Source of the DNA: an uncultured Alphaproteobacteria bacterium
GTDB lineage: Bacteria > Pseudomonadota > Alphaproteobacteria > HIMB59
Length of the DNA: 64,000 bases
Assembly (NCBI GenBank): GCA_902530745.1
Contig: CACABO010000001.1
Location: 124,001-188,000, forward strand
Direction: 5' to 3'
Both the position numbers and the translations under genes were made by a program. Shown piece by piece: positions 1 through 8,120 of the stretch; the stretch's first letter is position 1, and every line of letters starts with the position of its first letter. Under the pieces are notes generated by a model. The model did not search any database and was not told the DNA's origin. It worked only from the letters and a program-made list of their open reading frames with translations.

Positions 1-1
1 T

Positions 2-694
2 AAAGTAGATATTATTAAACATGTAAATTTTAATTTAGGGTGCCCAAGTTCTAGAGTCCAAGAAAATATGCTTGGTTTAGCTTTAACCCAAAAGTATGAC
101 TTAGTAAAAAAATGTTTATATGAATTGATCAAATATAATAAAGATGTATCGGTAAAATGTAGACTTGGTTTAGGTATGAATGAGGATAAGAGTTATATTT
201 TTGATTATCTTAAATTGTTTAATAAAATAGGAATTAAAAAAGTATTTATACATTGTAGAAATGGTGTTTTGAACTTAGATACCAAAAAAAATAGAACAAT
301 TCCAAAAATTAATTACAATTTATTTTTAGAGTGTTGTGATCAATTTCCTGAAATGGAACTTATTCCTAATGGTGAGGTTAATGATTTAGAAACCTTTAAA
401 TTTTTTCAGTCAAAAAATATTACTCAATTTATGATTGGTAGGCAATTTGCGAAAGACGCCTTTTTTTTAGAAAAATTAGATCTTGAGAATGTCAAAAAGA
501 AGACAGCTTCAATAATTAATACAATAAATGAATTAGAGCATTACAAATATTTAAATATTAATTTATTAAAAAAAAGTATATTCACTGCGCTTAGTAACAT
601 ATCAAATTCCAAAAAAGTAAAAAAAGAAATCTCAATTATTAATAACTATAGTGGCTTACTAAATTATTTTGAGAGGAATGCCATTTGGAGTTAG
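2..694 (+). CDS. dusA: tRNA-dihydrouridine synthase, DusA-like (5' truncated by window edge)
   Basis: Dus enzymes are FMN-dependent and reduce specific uridines in the tRNA D-loop. The frame is open from the first bases, so the start lies outside the window. The DusA signature GCPSSRVQ is encoded near 41-64, followed by VKCRLG, the HCR motif in place of the usual HAR, PNGEV in place of NGGI, and IGRQF in place of vGRea. The order and spacing match DusA. One oddity is that the proton-donating Cys of FGACLM reads LGLALT here, with Ala at 80-82. The 3' end overlaps glnE by 10 bp. The fold assignment is firm. Catalytic competence is doubtful, and it could be a non-catalytic or very divergent Dus paralogue. 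Confidence 0.8.
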   Translation, partial: KVDIIKHVNFNLGCPSSRVQENMLGLALTQKYDLVKKCLYELIKYNKDVSVKCRLGLGMNEDKSYIFDYLKLFNKIGIKKVFIHCRNGVLNLDTKKNRTIPKINYNLFLECCDQFPEMELIPNGEVNDLETFKFFQSKNITQFMIGRQFAKDAFFLEKLDLENVKKKTASIINTINELEHYKYLNINLLKKSIFTALSNISNSKKVKKEISIINNYSGLLNYFERNAIWS

Positions 695-3009
695 AGAGAT
701 TATATAAATCTTCAACTTTCTTATCAAAATATGAATATCTTAATAATTCTTATGATGTTTCAAAGGTTGATGCTCAATTAATACTTAACCACTACAAAAG
801 TAATATAAAAAAATATTTTAATTCCTCTACAACTAACTTTCTCAATATAAATACACTTAAAAATGAGCTTATTTATTTAATTTTTATATCAATTCATCAA
901 AATTTAATTTCTCAGTCTAATGGATCAAGATTGTGGTCTGTTTTATGCAAAAATATTTTAAGTAAAATCATTAATATCAATCTATACAGATCATTTAATA
1001 ATAGTTTAAAAAAATATTATTTTATTCTAGGTATGGGCAAAATTGGCGTAAGAGATTTAAATTTTGCCTCTGATATCGATATAATCATATTCTATGACTC
1101 CAAAAATAGTCCTATTTCCCTCCAAGATTTTAATAAATCTATAAAGAAAACCATTAGTGACATATCGAATATTTCTGAGTCTTTTTTTCATAAAATAGAT
1201 TTAAGGTTACGACCAGATTTTGGTGATTCATTAATTATATCTGATATGGATCAAGCAATTAATTATTATACTTCAGTAGGCAGAAATTGGGAGAGATTAG
1301 CATTTCATAGATCAAGTTTTTTGTGTGGCGATATTCAAAAATATTTCTCATTTAAGGAAGCAATAAAAAGTTTTCTATTTAGAAGAACATTTGACTATTA
1401 CGCTATAGATGAAATTAAAAAGCTTTTTGCCTCCAGTAATTCTGAACAAAAGCTAGATATAAAAAATTCTTATGGCTTTATTCGATCTTGTGAAAATATA
1501 ATACATTTTAACCAACTTCTTTGGTCTGGAAAAATAAATTCTCTTAAAGAGAGCAATATTCATAAATTACTTATAAATTTAAAAAAACATGAAAATATAA
1601 TTCCAAAAAATGACTTAAAAAATATAATAGAGGCATATTATTACTTCCGTAAAATTGAGAATTATTTACATATAAAAAAGAATACTTTTCAGAATATAAT
1701 TAACTCTAATGAAACCTATTTAAATGCAGTATTAGATAACTTTTCAAACAAATTAGAGAAGCATAAATCTGAAATTCAAACAATATATCAGCGTTTATTT
1801 TTCCCTAAAATAAATAGAGAAAGTTTACGACGTGATAAATTTAATGAGTCTAGCCAAAAAATTATTGATAGTCTTCTAAAACGAGCTGGGAACATCAATA
1901 GTTCAGAAACAGTAAAAAATGATTATTTAGAGTCTATTTCAAGTCTCATAAATATTTTATCAAAACATAATAAACGAGATGATCTAATTATAAAATTTGA
2001 CTATTTAATTAACTATTATAAGTCTGGTGTCCATTTAACTGCTTTATACAAATACAATAATAAAATTTTTTTAGAGTTAGCTTTCATATTTGAGAATTCT
2101 TCAAAATTAACAAATCTTATTTACAAAAATCATTTTTTAATAGAGTCACTAGTCTATTTTTTTAATTATGGCATACCTACTTTTAAGCTGAGAGAATTTT
2201 CTGATAATTTTGATTTAGATTTAAAAAAATCAATCCAGGATATTTATGAAATTTTATTCCTTTTAGATTATTTGTTACTTTCAAAAAAAATAACAAATAC
2301 TGACTTCCTCAAAAAACGAAATACCGCTGTAAGAAAGTTTATTTTTTATATTTTTGAATTAGTTAAAAATGAATACATTGTCAATAGAAGCAATATTTTC
2401 TCTGACTTAACACCGATTTTATTTGGAAGTTACGGTGTCAAAATGGCTACGAATTTTTCCGATTTAGATATTTTTTTTATATATCAATCAAACAAAAATA
2501 ATCACATAGATAATATTAAAATTGTAAGGAGATTTTACTCGATAATGAAACAATATATTGATCCAAATATCCTAATAATTGACGATAGAAATAAACCTTT
2601 TGATAGAGACTCTGATCAAGTAATTAATATTGAAAATTTCTTTTCATTTTATTCAAAGACTAGTGAACCATTTCATAAATTGTCCTTTATGAAGGTATGT
2701 CTTTTAACAAATAATCTAAAATTAGTTAAGTATTTTACAAAAATGAAAAATCAAATTATTTCAAACTTTTCTAAAATTGATAATGAATACTTTTTAAAAA
2801 TAGTAGATATAAAAAATCCTTTAAAAAATAATAAGGATCTTTTTCAACTTTTTAAAATTAAAGAAGACATCAACCACATAAATAATAAAGAGTTTTCATA
2901 TCGTGACGATATTAATTATTTAAGAGAGTTGCTTATGTTTGAAAATCTAACTAGCAACCCATCCAAAGTAGACAATAAAAAATATTTAGACAGGTTGCTT
3001 TTAATTTAG
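685..3009 (+). CDS. glnE: Bifunctional glutamine synthetase adenylyltransferase/deadenylylase
   Basis: GlnE adenylylates and deadenylylates glutamine synthetase in response to PII and glutamine. The N-terminal deadenylylase domain is intact: GMGKIG at about 116-121, SDIDI with Asp130 and Asp132, DLRLRPDFG at about 172-180, and a following YY..GRNWERLAF. The second nucleotidyltransferase domain keeps FGSYG and SDLDI (Asp593/Asp595), but the canonical DxRLRPxG is DDRNKPFD (about 633-640) and the WEhqAL helix is not recognisable. At 774 residues it is well below the E. coli 946, with most loss at the C-terminus. The start is TTG, preceded by GAGAGG at 671-676. It ends 1 bp from the convergent glnA, so the kinase-like regulator and its target sit tail to tail. 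Confidence 0.88.
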   Translation: MELERLYKSSTFLSKYEYLNNSYDVSKVDAQLILNHYKSNIKKYFNSSTTNFLNINTLKNELIYLIFISIHQNLISQSNGSRLWSVLCKNILSKIININLYRSFNNSLKKYYFILGMGKIGVRDLNFASDIDIIIFYDSKNSPISLQDFNKSIKKTISDISNISESFFHKIDLRLRPDFGDSLIISDMDQAINYYTSVGRNWERLAFHRSSFLCGDIQKYFSFKEAIKSFLFRRTFDYYAIDEIKKLFASSNSEQKLDIKNSYGFIRSCENIIHFNQLLWSGKINSLKESNIHKLLINLKKHENIIPKNDLKNIIEAYYYFRKIENYLHIKKNTFQNIINSNETYLNAVLDNFSNKLEKHKSEIQTIYQRLFFPKINRESLRRDKFNESSQKIIDSLLKRAGNINSSETVKNDYLESISSLINILSKHNKRDDLIIKFDYLINYYKSGVHLTALYKYNNKIFLELAFIFENSSKLTNLIYKNHFLIESLVYFFNYGIPTFKLREFSDNFDLDLKKSIQDIYEILFLLDYLLLSKKITNTDFLKKRNTAVRKFIFYIFELVKNEYIVNRSNIFSDLTPILFGSYGVKMATNFSDLDIFFIYQSNKNNHIDNIKIVRRFYSIMKQYIDPNILIIDDRNKPFDRDSDQVINIENFFSFYSKTSEPFHKLSFMKVCLLTNNLKLVKYFTKMKNQIISNFSKIDNEYFLKIVDIKNPLKNNKDLFQLFKIKEDINHINNKEFSYRDDINYLRELLMFENLTSNPSKVDNKKYLDRLLLI

Positions 3010-3010
3010 T

Positions 3011-4426
3011 TTAGTAATCGTAATACATGTCGAACTCTGCAGGTGTAACTAGCAGTTTATTTGGTTCGATTTCTTCTTCTCTCTTGTATTCGATATATGA
3101 CTCGATTAAATCTTTGGTAAACACATTACCCTCTAAAAGATAATCATGATTTGACTCAAGATTATTAATCGCTTCCTCAAGAGTACCAGGTACTTCCTTT
3201 ACTTTAGATTGTTCTTCAGGAGGTAAATCATAAAGATTTTTATCCATTGGTTCACCAGGATCAATTCTATTCTTAATTCCATCTAAACCTGCCATAAGCA
3301 TAGCTGAAAATGCTAAATAACCATTTGCAGTTGCATCTGGACATCTAAACTCAACTCTTTTTGCCTTAGGAGATGGTGAGTATGCGGGTATTCTACATAT
3401 AGCACTTCTATTTCTATTAGAGTATGCAAGCTTAACTGGAGCCTCATAACCTGGAACTAATCTCTTGTAAGAGTTAATAGTTGGATTTGTAAAAGCTAAT
3501 AAAGATGGTGCGTGCTTAAGTAAACCACCAATATAAAATTTTGCTTCATCACTAAGATTAGCGTATCCACCTTCACCATAAAATACTGGTTTACCGTTTG
3601 ACCAAATACTTTGATGACAATGCATTCCTGAACCATTGTCGTTTGAAAGAGGTTTTGGCATAAAAGTAGCACTTAAACCATTACTTTTTGCTGTGTTTCT
3701 TACAACGTATTTATATTTTTGAAGATCATCGGCCATCTTAACCAATGTGTCGAATTTTAAATCAATTTCACATTGACCAGCAGTAGCAACTTCGTGGTGT
3801 TGCGCCTCAACACTCATACCAATTGCAACCATGTGATTTACCATTTCTGATCTAACATCCTGCATAGTGTCATGAGGTGGGCATGGGAAGTATCCACCTT
3901 TATTTCTAACTTTATAACCTAGATTTGGACCTTCGGCTGTGCCTGTATTCCAAACGGCTTCACCGGAGTCAACAGAAAAAGAGGAGTGATGAGGGTGCGT
4001 GTTAATTTGAACGTTGTTGAAAAGAAAAAATTCAGCTTCAGGTCCAAAGAAAATACTATCACCAACTCCTGAGGTTTTAACGAATTCTTCTGCTTTTTTT
4101 GCAACGTATCTTGGATCTTTATCGTACTTTTGTCCGGTAATTGGATCTTGAATATCACATATTAGAACTAGAGTAGGATCTGTAAAAAAAGGATCTACAA
4201 ATGCAGTCTCAATATCTGGAATTAATATCATGTCACTAGCTTCAATTGACTGAAAACATCTAATTGAAGAGCCGTCGAAACCAATACCTTCCTCAAATAC
4301 ATCCATTTCAAATGTATTAATATGGTTTGAAAAGTGCTGCCATGTTCCTAAAGGATCAGTAAATCTAAAATCAATATACTTAATACCATTTTCATCGATC
4401 ATTTTTTGTAATGATTTTTTGTCCAT
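3011..4426 (-). CDS. glnA: Glutamine synthetase type I
   Basis: This enzyme makes glutamine from glutamate, ammonia and ATP, and is the main ammonium-assimilating step. At 471 residues it is the normal length for a type I (GSI-beta) dodecameric enzyme. Visible motifs are GFDGSS near the N-terminus, GPEAEFF, the GSGMHCHQS ATP/metal motif, NRSAICRIP and the adenylylation loop NLYDLPPEE with Tyr399 available for modification by GlnE. It is the second gene of a leftward glnB-glnA pair, separated by 40 bp. A strong Shine-Dalgarno (AGGAGG on the minus strand, 4434-4439) sits 7 nt before the ATG. It converges with glnE with almost no gap. Confidence 0.97.
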   Translation of the reverse strand: MDKKSLQKMIDENGIKYIDFRFTDPLGTWQHFSNHINTFEMDVFEEGIGFDGSSIRCFQSIEASDMILIPDIETAFVDPFFTDPTLVLICDIQDPITGQKYDKDPRYVAKKAEEFVKTSGVGDSIFFGPEAEFFLFNNVQINTHPHHSSFSVDSGEAVWNTGTAEGPNLGYKVRNKGGYFPCPPHDTMQDVRSEMVNHMVAIGMSVEAQHHEVATAGQCEIDLKFDTLVKMADDLQKYKYVVRNTAKSNGLSATFMPKPLSNDNGSGMHCHQSIWSNGKPVFYGEGGYANLSDEAKFYIGGLLKHAPSLLAFTNPTINSYKRLVPGYEAPVKLAYSNRNRSAICRIPAYSPSPKAKRVEFRCPDATANGYLAFSAMLMAGLDGIKNRIDPGEPMDKNLYDLPPEEQSKVKEVPGTLEEAINNLESNHDYLLEGNVFTKDLIESYIEYKREEEIEPNKLLVTPAEFDMYYDY

Positions 4427-4433
4427 CTAATAA

Positions 4434-4439
4434 CCTCCT
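4434..4439 (-). promoter_or_regulatory. Strong Shine-Dalgarno of glnA
   Basis: AGGAGG on the minus strand lies 7 nt upstream of the glnA ATG. Most genes here lack a recognisable ribosome binding site, so this full-length one stands out and suggests high independent translation of glnA. Confidence 0.7.
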
Positions 4440-4466
4440 GAGTTGTTAACTTGGTTTGTGTAAAAA

Positions 4467-4865
<399 letters not shown>

Positions 4866-4870
4866 TTTTT

Positions 4871-4948
4871 GGCGGGTGTAGCTCAGTTGGTTAGAGCGCC
4901 GGTTTGTGGTACCGGAGGTCGGGGGTTCAAGTCCCCTTACTCGCCCCA
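4871..4948 (+). tRNA. tRNA-His (GTG)
   Basis: A full cloverleaf with anticodon stem CCGGT/ACCGG and loop TTGTGGT, giving anticodon GTG. The extra 5' G (G-1, 4871) faces C73 (4945), the histidine identity element. The T-arm GGGGGTTCAAGTCCCC is clear, and CCA is genome-encoded at 4946-4948. It is the first gene after the divergent junction with glnB. Confidence 0.96.
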
Positions 4949-4954
4949 ATTTGT

Positions 4955-5036
4955 GCGCCAGTGGCGGAATGGTAGACGCGCTGGTCTTAGGAACCAGTGG
5001 GCAACCGTGGGGGTTCGAGTCCCTCCTGGCGCACCA
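4955..5036 (+). tRNA. tRNA-Leu (TAG)
   Basis: The acceptor stem GCGCCAG/CTGGCGC, a short class II variable arm and anticodon stem CTGGT/ACCAG with loop CTTAGGA give anticodon TAG. CCA is encoded at 5034-5036. It begins 6 nt after tRNA-His and ends 13 nt before the tig start codon, so it is probably cotranscribed with both. Confidence 0.96.
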
Positions 5037-5049
5037 GAATACAAGTAAT

Positions 5050-6276
5050 ATGGATTATAAAAACATAGAAAAAAAAAGTTACAAATCATCTTTTGAGGTA
5101 TCTTTAGATCAAAGCGCTATTGCTAAAATTATTGACGAAAAAATATCAGAAAAGCAACCCACTTTTGAAATTGCAGGTTTTAGAAAGGGCAAAGTACCGG
5201 TAAGCATCATAAAGTCTAAAATTGGTCTTCAAATTGAAAACGAGGTATTAAATGAAGAGGTATCAAAAAATATAAATAAAATCAGTGAGGATGAAAAAAT
5301 ACAATCCCTTATACAACCTGATGTTAATTTTAAAGATAATTATAATTTTACCTTGGCTTTTTATTTAAAACCCGAAATTAAAATGGATGAGTTAAAAACA
5401 AGTGAAATAGAGAAAGTTACATCAGAGGTAACAAAAAAAGATATTGATGATTTTAGAGAAAAAGTAAGAAAAGAGTACTATTCATTAGAGAGTATAGATA
5501 TATCAGATGAAAATTCTGTTATAGATTTTGAAATATTAAATTATGAAGATGAACAAAAAAAATTATTTTCTCAAAGAGAGGTAAGAGTAGACTTAAACAC
5601 CCAAACTAAAGAAGAAGTATTTTTAGACTTAAAAAAAGCTCTTTTAAAAATTAAAAATAAATCTGACATTAATTTTTCTACAAAAGGAATAAAGATAAAC
5701 GCTCAAATCAAAGATATAAATAAAAAGATCTATCCCAAGAATGATGACGAGTTGATTAAGATTTTAAAATTAAAATCTACTAAAGAATTAAATGACAAAA
5801 TTGATAATAAACTCAATGAGGATATGAATTATCTTCAAAAAGAGTTTTTTATTGAAGATCTACTTAAAGTTCTATCACAAAAGAAAAAGATTGACATCAA
5901 CGAGGAGGTTGTAAATCTTGAACTTAAAAGAAAATATCAAATTGATTTATCTAAAATGAAAGATGAGCACAAAGAAAGAATTGATAGTTTAAAAAAACTC
6001 ACAAGTGAGAATATCCAAAAAGACGTTCTTTTTTCTGAATTAGTAAAATTTTTAAATGTAAAAGTTGAGCAGAAAGAACTCCAAGAGTATATTCAAAAAT
6101 ATTATGGTGAAAAAATTGATCAAAGAACGGCAGAAGCTGCTTATGGTACTCTTCTCAGAAATAAAATAGCAGATGAGTCTATGAAAACTTTTAAAATTAA
6201 AGAAACTAAGTTAAGCTTAGAAGAGCTTATGAAAAAAGGATCTCAAAATCATGAATCTAGTACCCATAGTCATTGA
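5050..6276 (+). CDS. tig: Trigger factor (reduced PPIase domain)
   Basis: Trigger factor is a ribosome-bound chaperone that meets nascent chains at the exit tunnel. The ribosome-docking motif GFRKGKVP is at about residues 43-50. The C-terminal helical cradle is recognisable and ends in a His-rich tail. The open frame extends upstream through tRNA-Leu, but the ATG at 5050 fits the family N-terminus, giving 408 residues, shorter than usual (about 430). The central FKBP-like region is compressed and lacks the expected MIPGFE and GxxxGe motifs, so isomerase activity is probably lost. There is no Shine-Dalgarno in the 13-nt spacer after tRNA-Leu. The 3' end overlaps clpP by 26 bp. Confidence 0.9.
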   Translation: MDYKNIEKKSYKSSFEVSLDQSAIAKIIDEKISEKQPTFEIAGFRKGKVPVSIIKSKIGLQIENEVLNEEVSKNINKISEDEKIQSLIQPDVNFKDNYNFTLAFYLKPEIKMDELKTSEIEKVTSEVTKKDIDDFREKVRKEYYSLESIDISDENSVIDFEILNYEDEQKKLFSQREVRVDLNTQTKEEVFLDLKKALLKIKNKSDINFSTKGIKINAQIKDINKKIYPKNDDELIKILKLKSTKELNDKIDNKLNEDMNYLQKEFFIEDLLKVLSQKKKIDINEEVVNLELKRKYQIDLSKMKDEHKERIDSLKKLTSENIQKDVLFSELVKFLNVKVEQKELQEYIQKYYGEKIDQRTAEAAYGTLLRNKIADESMKTFKIKETKLSLEELMKKGSQNHESSTHSH

Positions 6277-6841
6277 ACAATCAGGAAAAGGAGAGAGATC
6301 TTTTGATATTTTCTCCAGACTTCTCAGAGAAAGAATTATTTTTTTAACAGGTGCTATCAATGATGAAACTGCCTCTTTGATATGCGCTCAACTTTTATTT
6401 TTAGAGTCTGAAAATCCTGAAGAACCAATTAATCTTTATATTAACTCACCTGGTGGTCTAGTCACAGCTGGATTGGCGATGTATGACACCATGCAATATA
6501 TTAAATGCCCTGTTCATACTGTTTGTATTGGTCAAGCTGCCTCTGCAGGTTCATTAATACTCGCTGCAGGAAAAGAGGGCAACAGGTATGCTTTACCACA
6601 CTCTAAAATAATGATTCATCAACCTTCTGGTGGTTTTTCAGGACAAGCAAGTGATATTAAAATTCATGCTGAAGAGATTCTAAAGACAAAAAAAAGACTC
6701 AATGAAATATATCAAAAGCATACCAAAATAAGCATTGGTGAGATTGAAAAGGCAATGGAAAGAGATAGATTCTTTGACCCTGAAGAGGCGCAAAAATTTG
6801 GTTTGATAGATAAAGTAATTACTACTAGAATTGAAAAATAA
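6251..6841 (+). CDS. clpP: ATP-dependent Clp protease proteolytic subunit
   Basis: ClpP is the serine peptidase that forms a double heptameric barrel fed by ClpX (or ClpA). The catalytic triad is visible: Ser98 in GQAASAGS, His123 in KIMIHQP and Asp172 in ERDRFFDP. The oxyanion loop INSPGG is also present. At 196 residues the length is normal. The start ATG at 6251 lies inside the 3' end of tig, and clpX follows 2 bp after its stop, so tig, clpP and clpX form one translationally coupled unit. Confidence 0.97.
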   Translation: MNLVPIVIEQSGKGERSFDIFSRLLRERIIFLTGAINDETASLICAQLLFLESENPEEPINLYINSPGGLVTAGLAMYDTMQYIKCPVHTVCIGQAASAGSLILAAGKEGNRYALPHSKIMIHQPSGGFSGQASDIKIHAEEILKTKKRLNEIYQKHTKISIGEIEKAMERDRFFDPEEAQKFGLIDKVITTRIEK

Positions 6842-6843
6842 AA

Positions 6844-8097
6844 ATGTCTGATGAAAAAATAATCTCTGCTAATAGCTCTGATAAAAAAATATCATGTTCC
6901 TTCTGTGGTAAAAGCCAAGAAGAAGTTAAAAAATTAATTGCTGGACCAAATGTTTATATTTGTAATGAGTGTGTAGTATTATGTAAGGATATACTTGTTG
7001 AGGATGATAAAATTGACACTAAGAAAAAATTTGAGATACCAAAGCCAAGTGAGATCTATAATTATCTTGATGATCATATAATCGGTCAAGATCATGCAAA
7101 AAAAATATTATCTGTATCTGTTTACAATCATTACAAGAGAGTTCAAAACCCCTCAAAAGATATAGAAATATCTAAATCAAACATACTTCTAATTGGACCA
7201 ACAGGTTGTGGTAAAACACTCTTAGCACAAACCTTAGCAAAATTTTTAAATGTACCTTTTACAATTGCTGATGCTACTACATTGACAGAGGCAGGTTATG
7301 TTGGTGAAGATGTAGAAAATATTATTTTAAGATTACTTCAGCAATGTGATTATGATGTTGCTTTAGCTCAAAAGGGTATAGTGTATATTGATGAGATAGA
7401 TAAAGTGGGAAGAAAAAGTGAAAACCCATCAATCACAAGAGATGTATCTGGTGAGGGAGTACAACAAGCTTTACTAAAAATAATCGAGGGAACTACTGCT
7501 AGTGTGCCACCTCAAGGTGGAAGAAAACATCCCCAACAAGAATTTCTTCAAGTTGATACAAAAAATATATTATTTGTTTGCGGGGGCGCCTTTGAAGGTA
7601 TTGATAAAATTATTAAAAATCGTGTTAATAAAAAGTCTATTGGTTTTAACAAATCAATTAATCAGGACCAACCAATGACATCACAACTTGAGAATGACGA
7701 TTTAATTAAATTTGGATTAATACCTGAATTAGTAGGAAGACTTCCCGTAAGCGCTAGTCTGAATGAATTATCTTTAGATGATTTAAAAGAGATTATTACA
7801 AGACCAAAAAATGCAATATCAAAACAATATAAGGCTCTTTTTTCTTTTGAAGGGGTTGAATTCGAGATAACAGAAGATGGTAGGGAGCAAATTGCTCAAT
7901 TAGCTGTTGAAAAAAAAATTGGTGCACGAGGCCTAAGGTCAATTATGGAAAAGTTACTTCTAGATTGCATGTATGATATTCCTGATAAGGATTCTGTGGA
8001 TAAGGTTGTTTTAAGTAAAGAGTCAGTAATCTCAAATAGACCAATAATCGTATATAAAGAGAAAGCAAAAATTAAAAAAAAAGTGGGTGAAAATTAA
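6844..8097 (+). CDS. clpX: ATP-dependent Clp protease ATP-binding subunit ClpX
   Basis: ClpX is a hexameric AAA+ unfoldase that delivers tagged proteins to ClpP. The N-terminal zinc-binding domain has Cys18, Cys21, Cys40 and Cys43. Walker A GPTGCGKT is at about 118-125 and Walker B VYIDEID at about 180-186. The GAR pore motif region, the IGF loop (KKSIGF) that docks ClpP, and the sensor-2 GARGLR are all visible. At 417 residues it is full length. It is followed 23 bp later by lon. Confidence 0.97.
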   Translation: MSDEKIISANSSDKKISCSFCGKSQEEVKKLIAGPNVYICNECVVLCKDILVEDDKIDTKKKFEIPKPSEIYNYLDDHIIGQDHAKKILSVSVYNHYKRVQNPSKDIEISKSNILLIGPTGCGKTLLAQTLAKFLNVPFTIADATTLTEAGYVGEDVENIILRLLQQCDYDVALAQKGIVYIDEIDKVGRKSENPSITRDVSGEGVQQALLKIIEGTTASVPPQGGRKHPQQEFLQVDTKNILFVCGGAFEGIDKIIKNRVNKKSIGFNKSINQDQPMTSQLENDDLIKFGLIPELVGRLPVSASLNELSLDDLKEIITRPKNAISKQYKALFSFEGVEFEITEDGREQIAQLAVEKKIGARGLRSIMEKLLLDCMYDIPDKDSVDKVVLSKESVISNRPIIVYKEKAKIKKKVGEN

Positions 8098-8120
8098 AAA
8101 TTCCTCACTATCTTAATAGT

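Noticed and set aside
4906-5049. Open reading frame extending tig upstream by 48 residues
   Set aside because: It runs through tRNA-His and tRNA-Leu; the trigger factor N-terminus matches the ATG at 5050.
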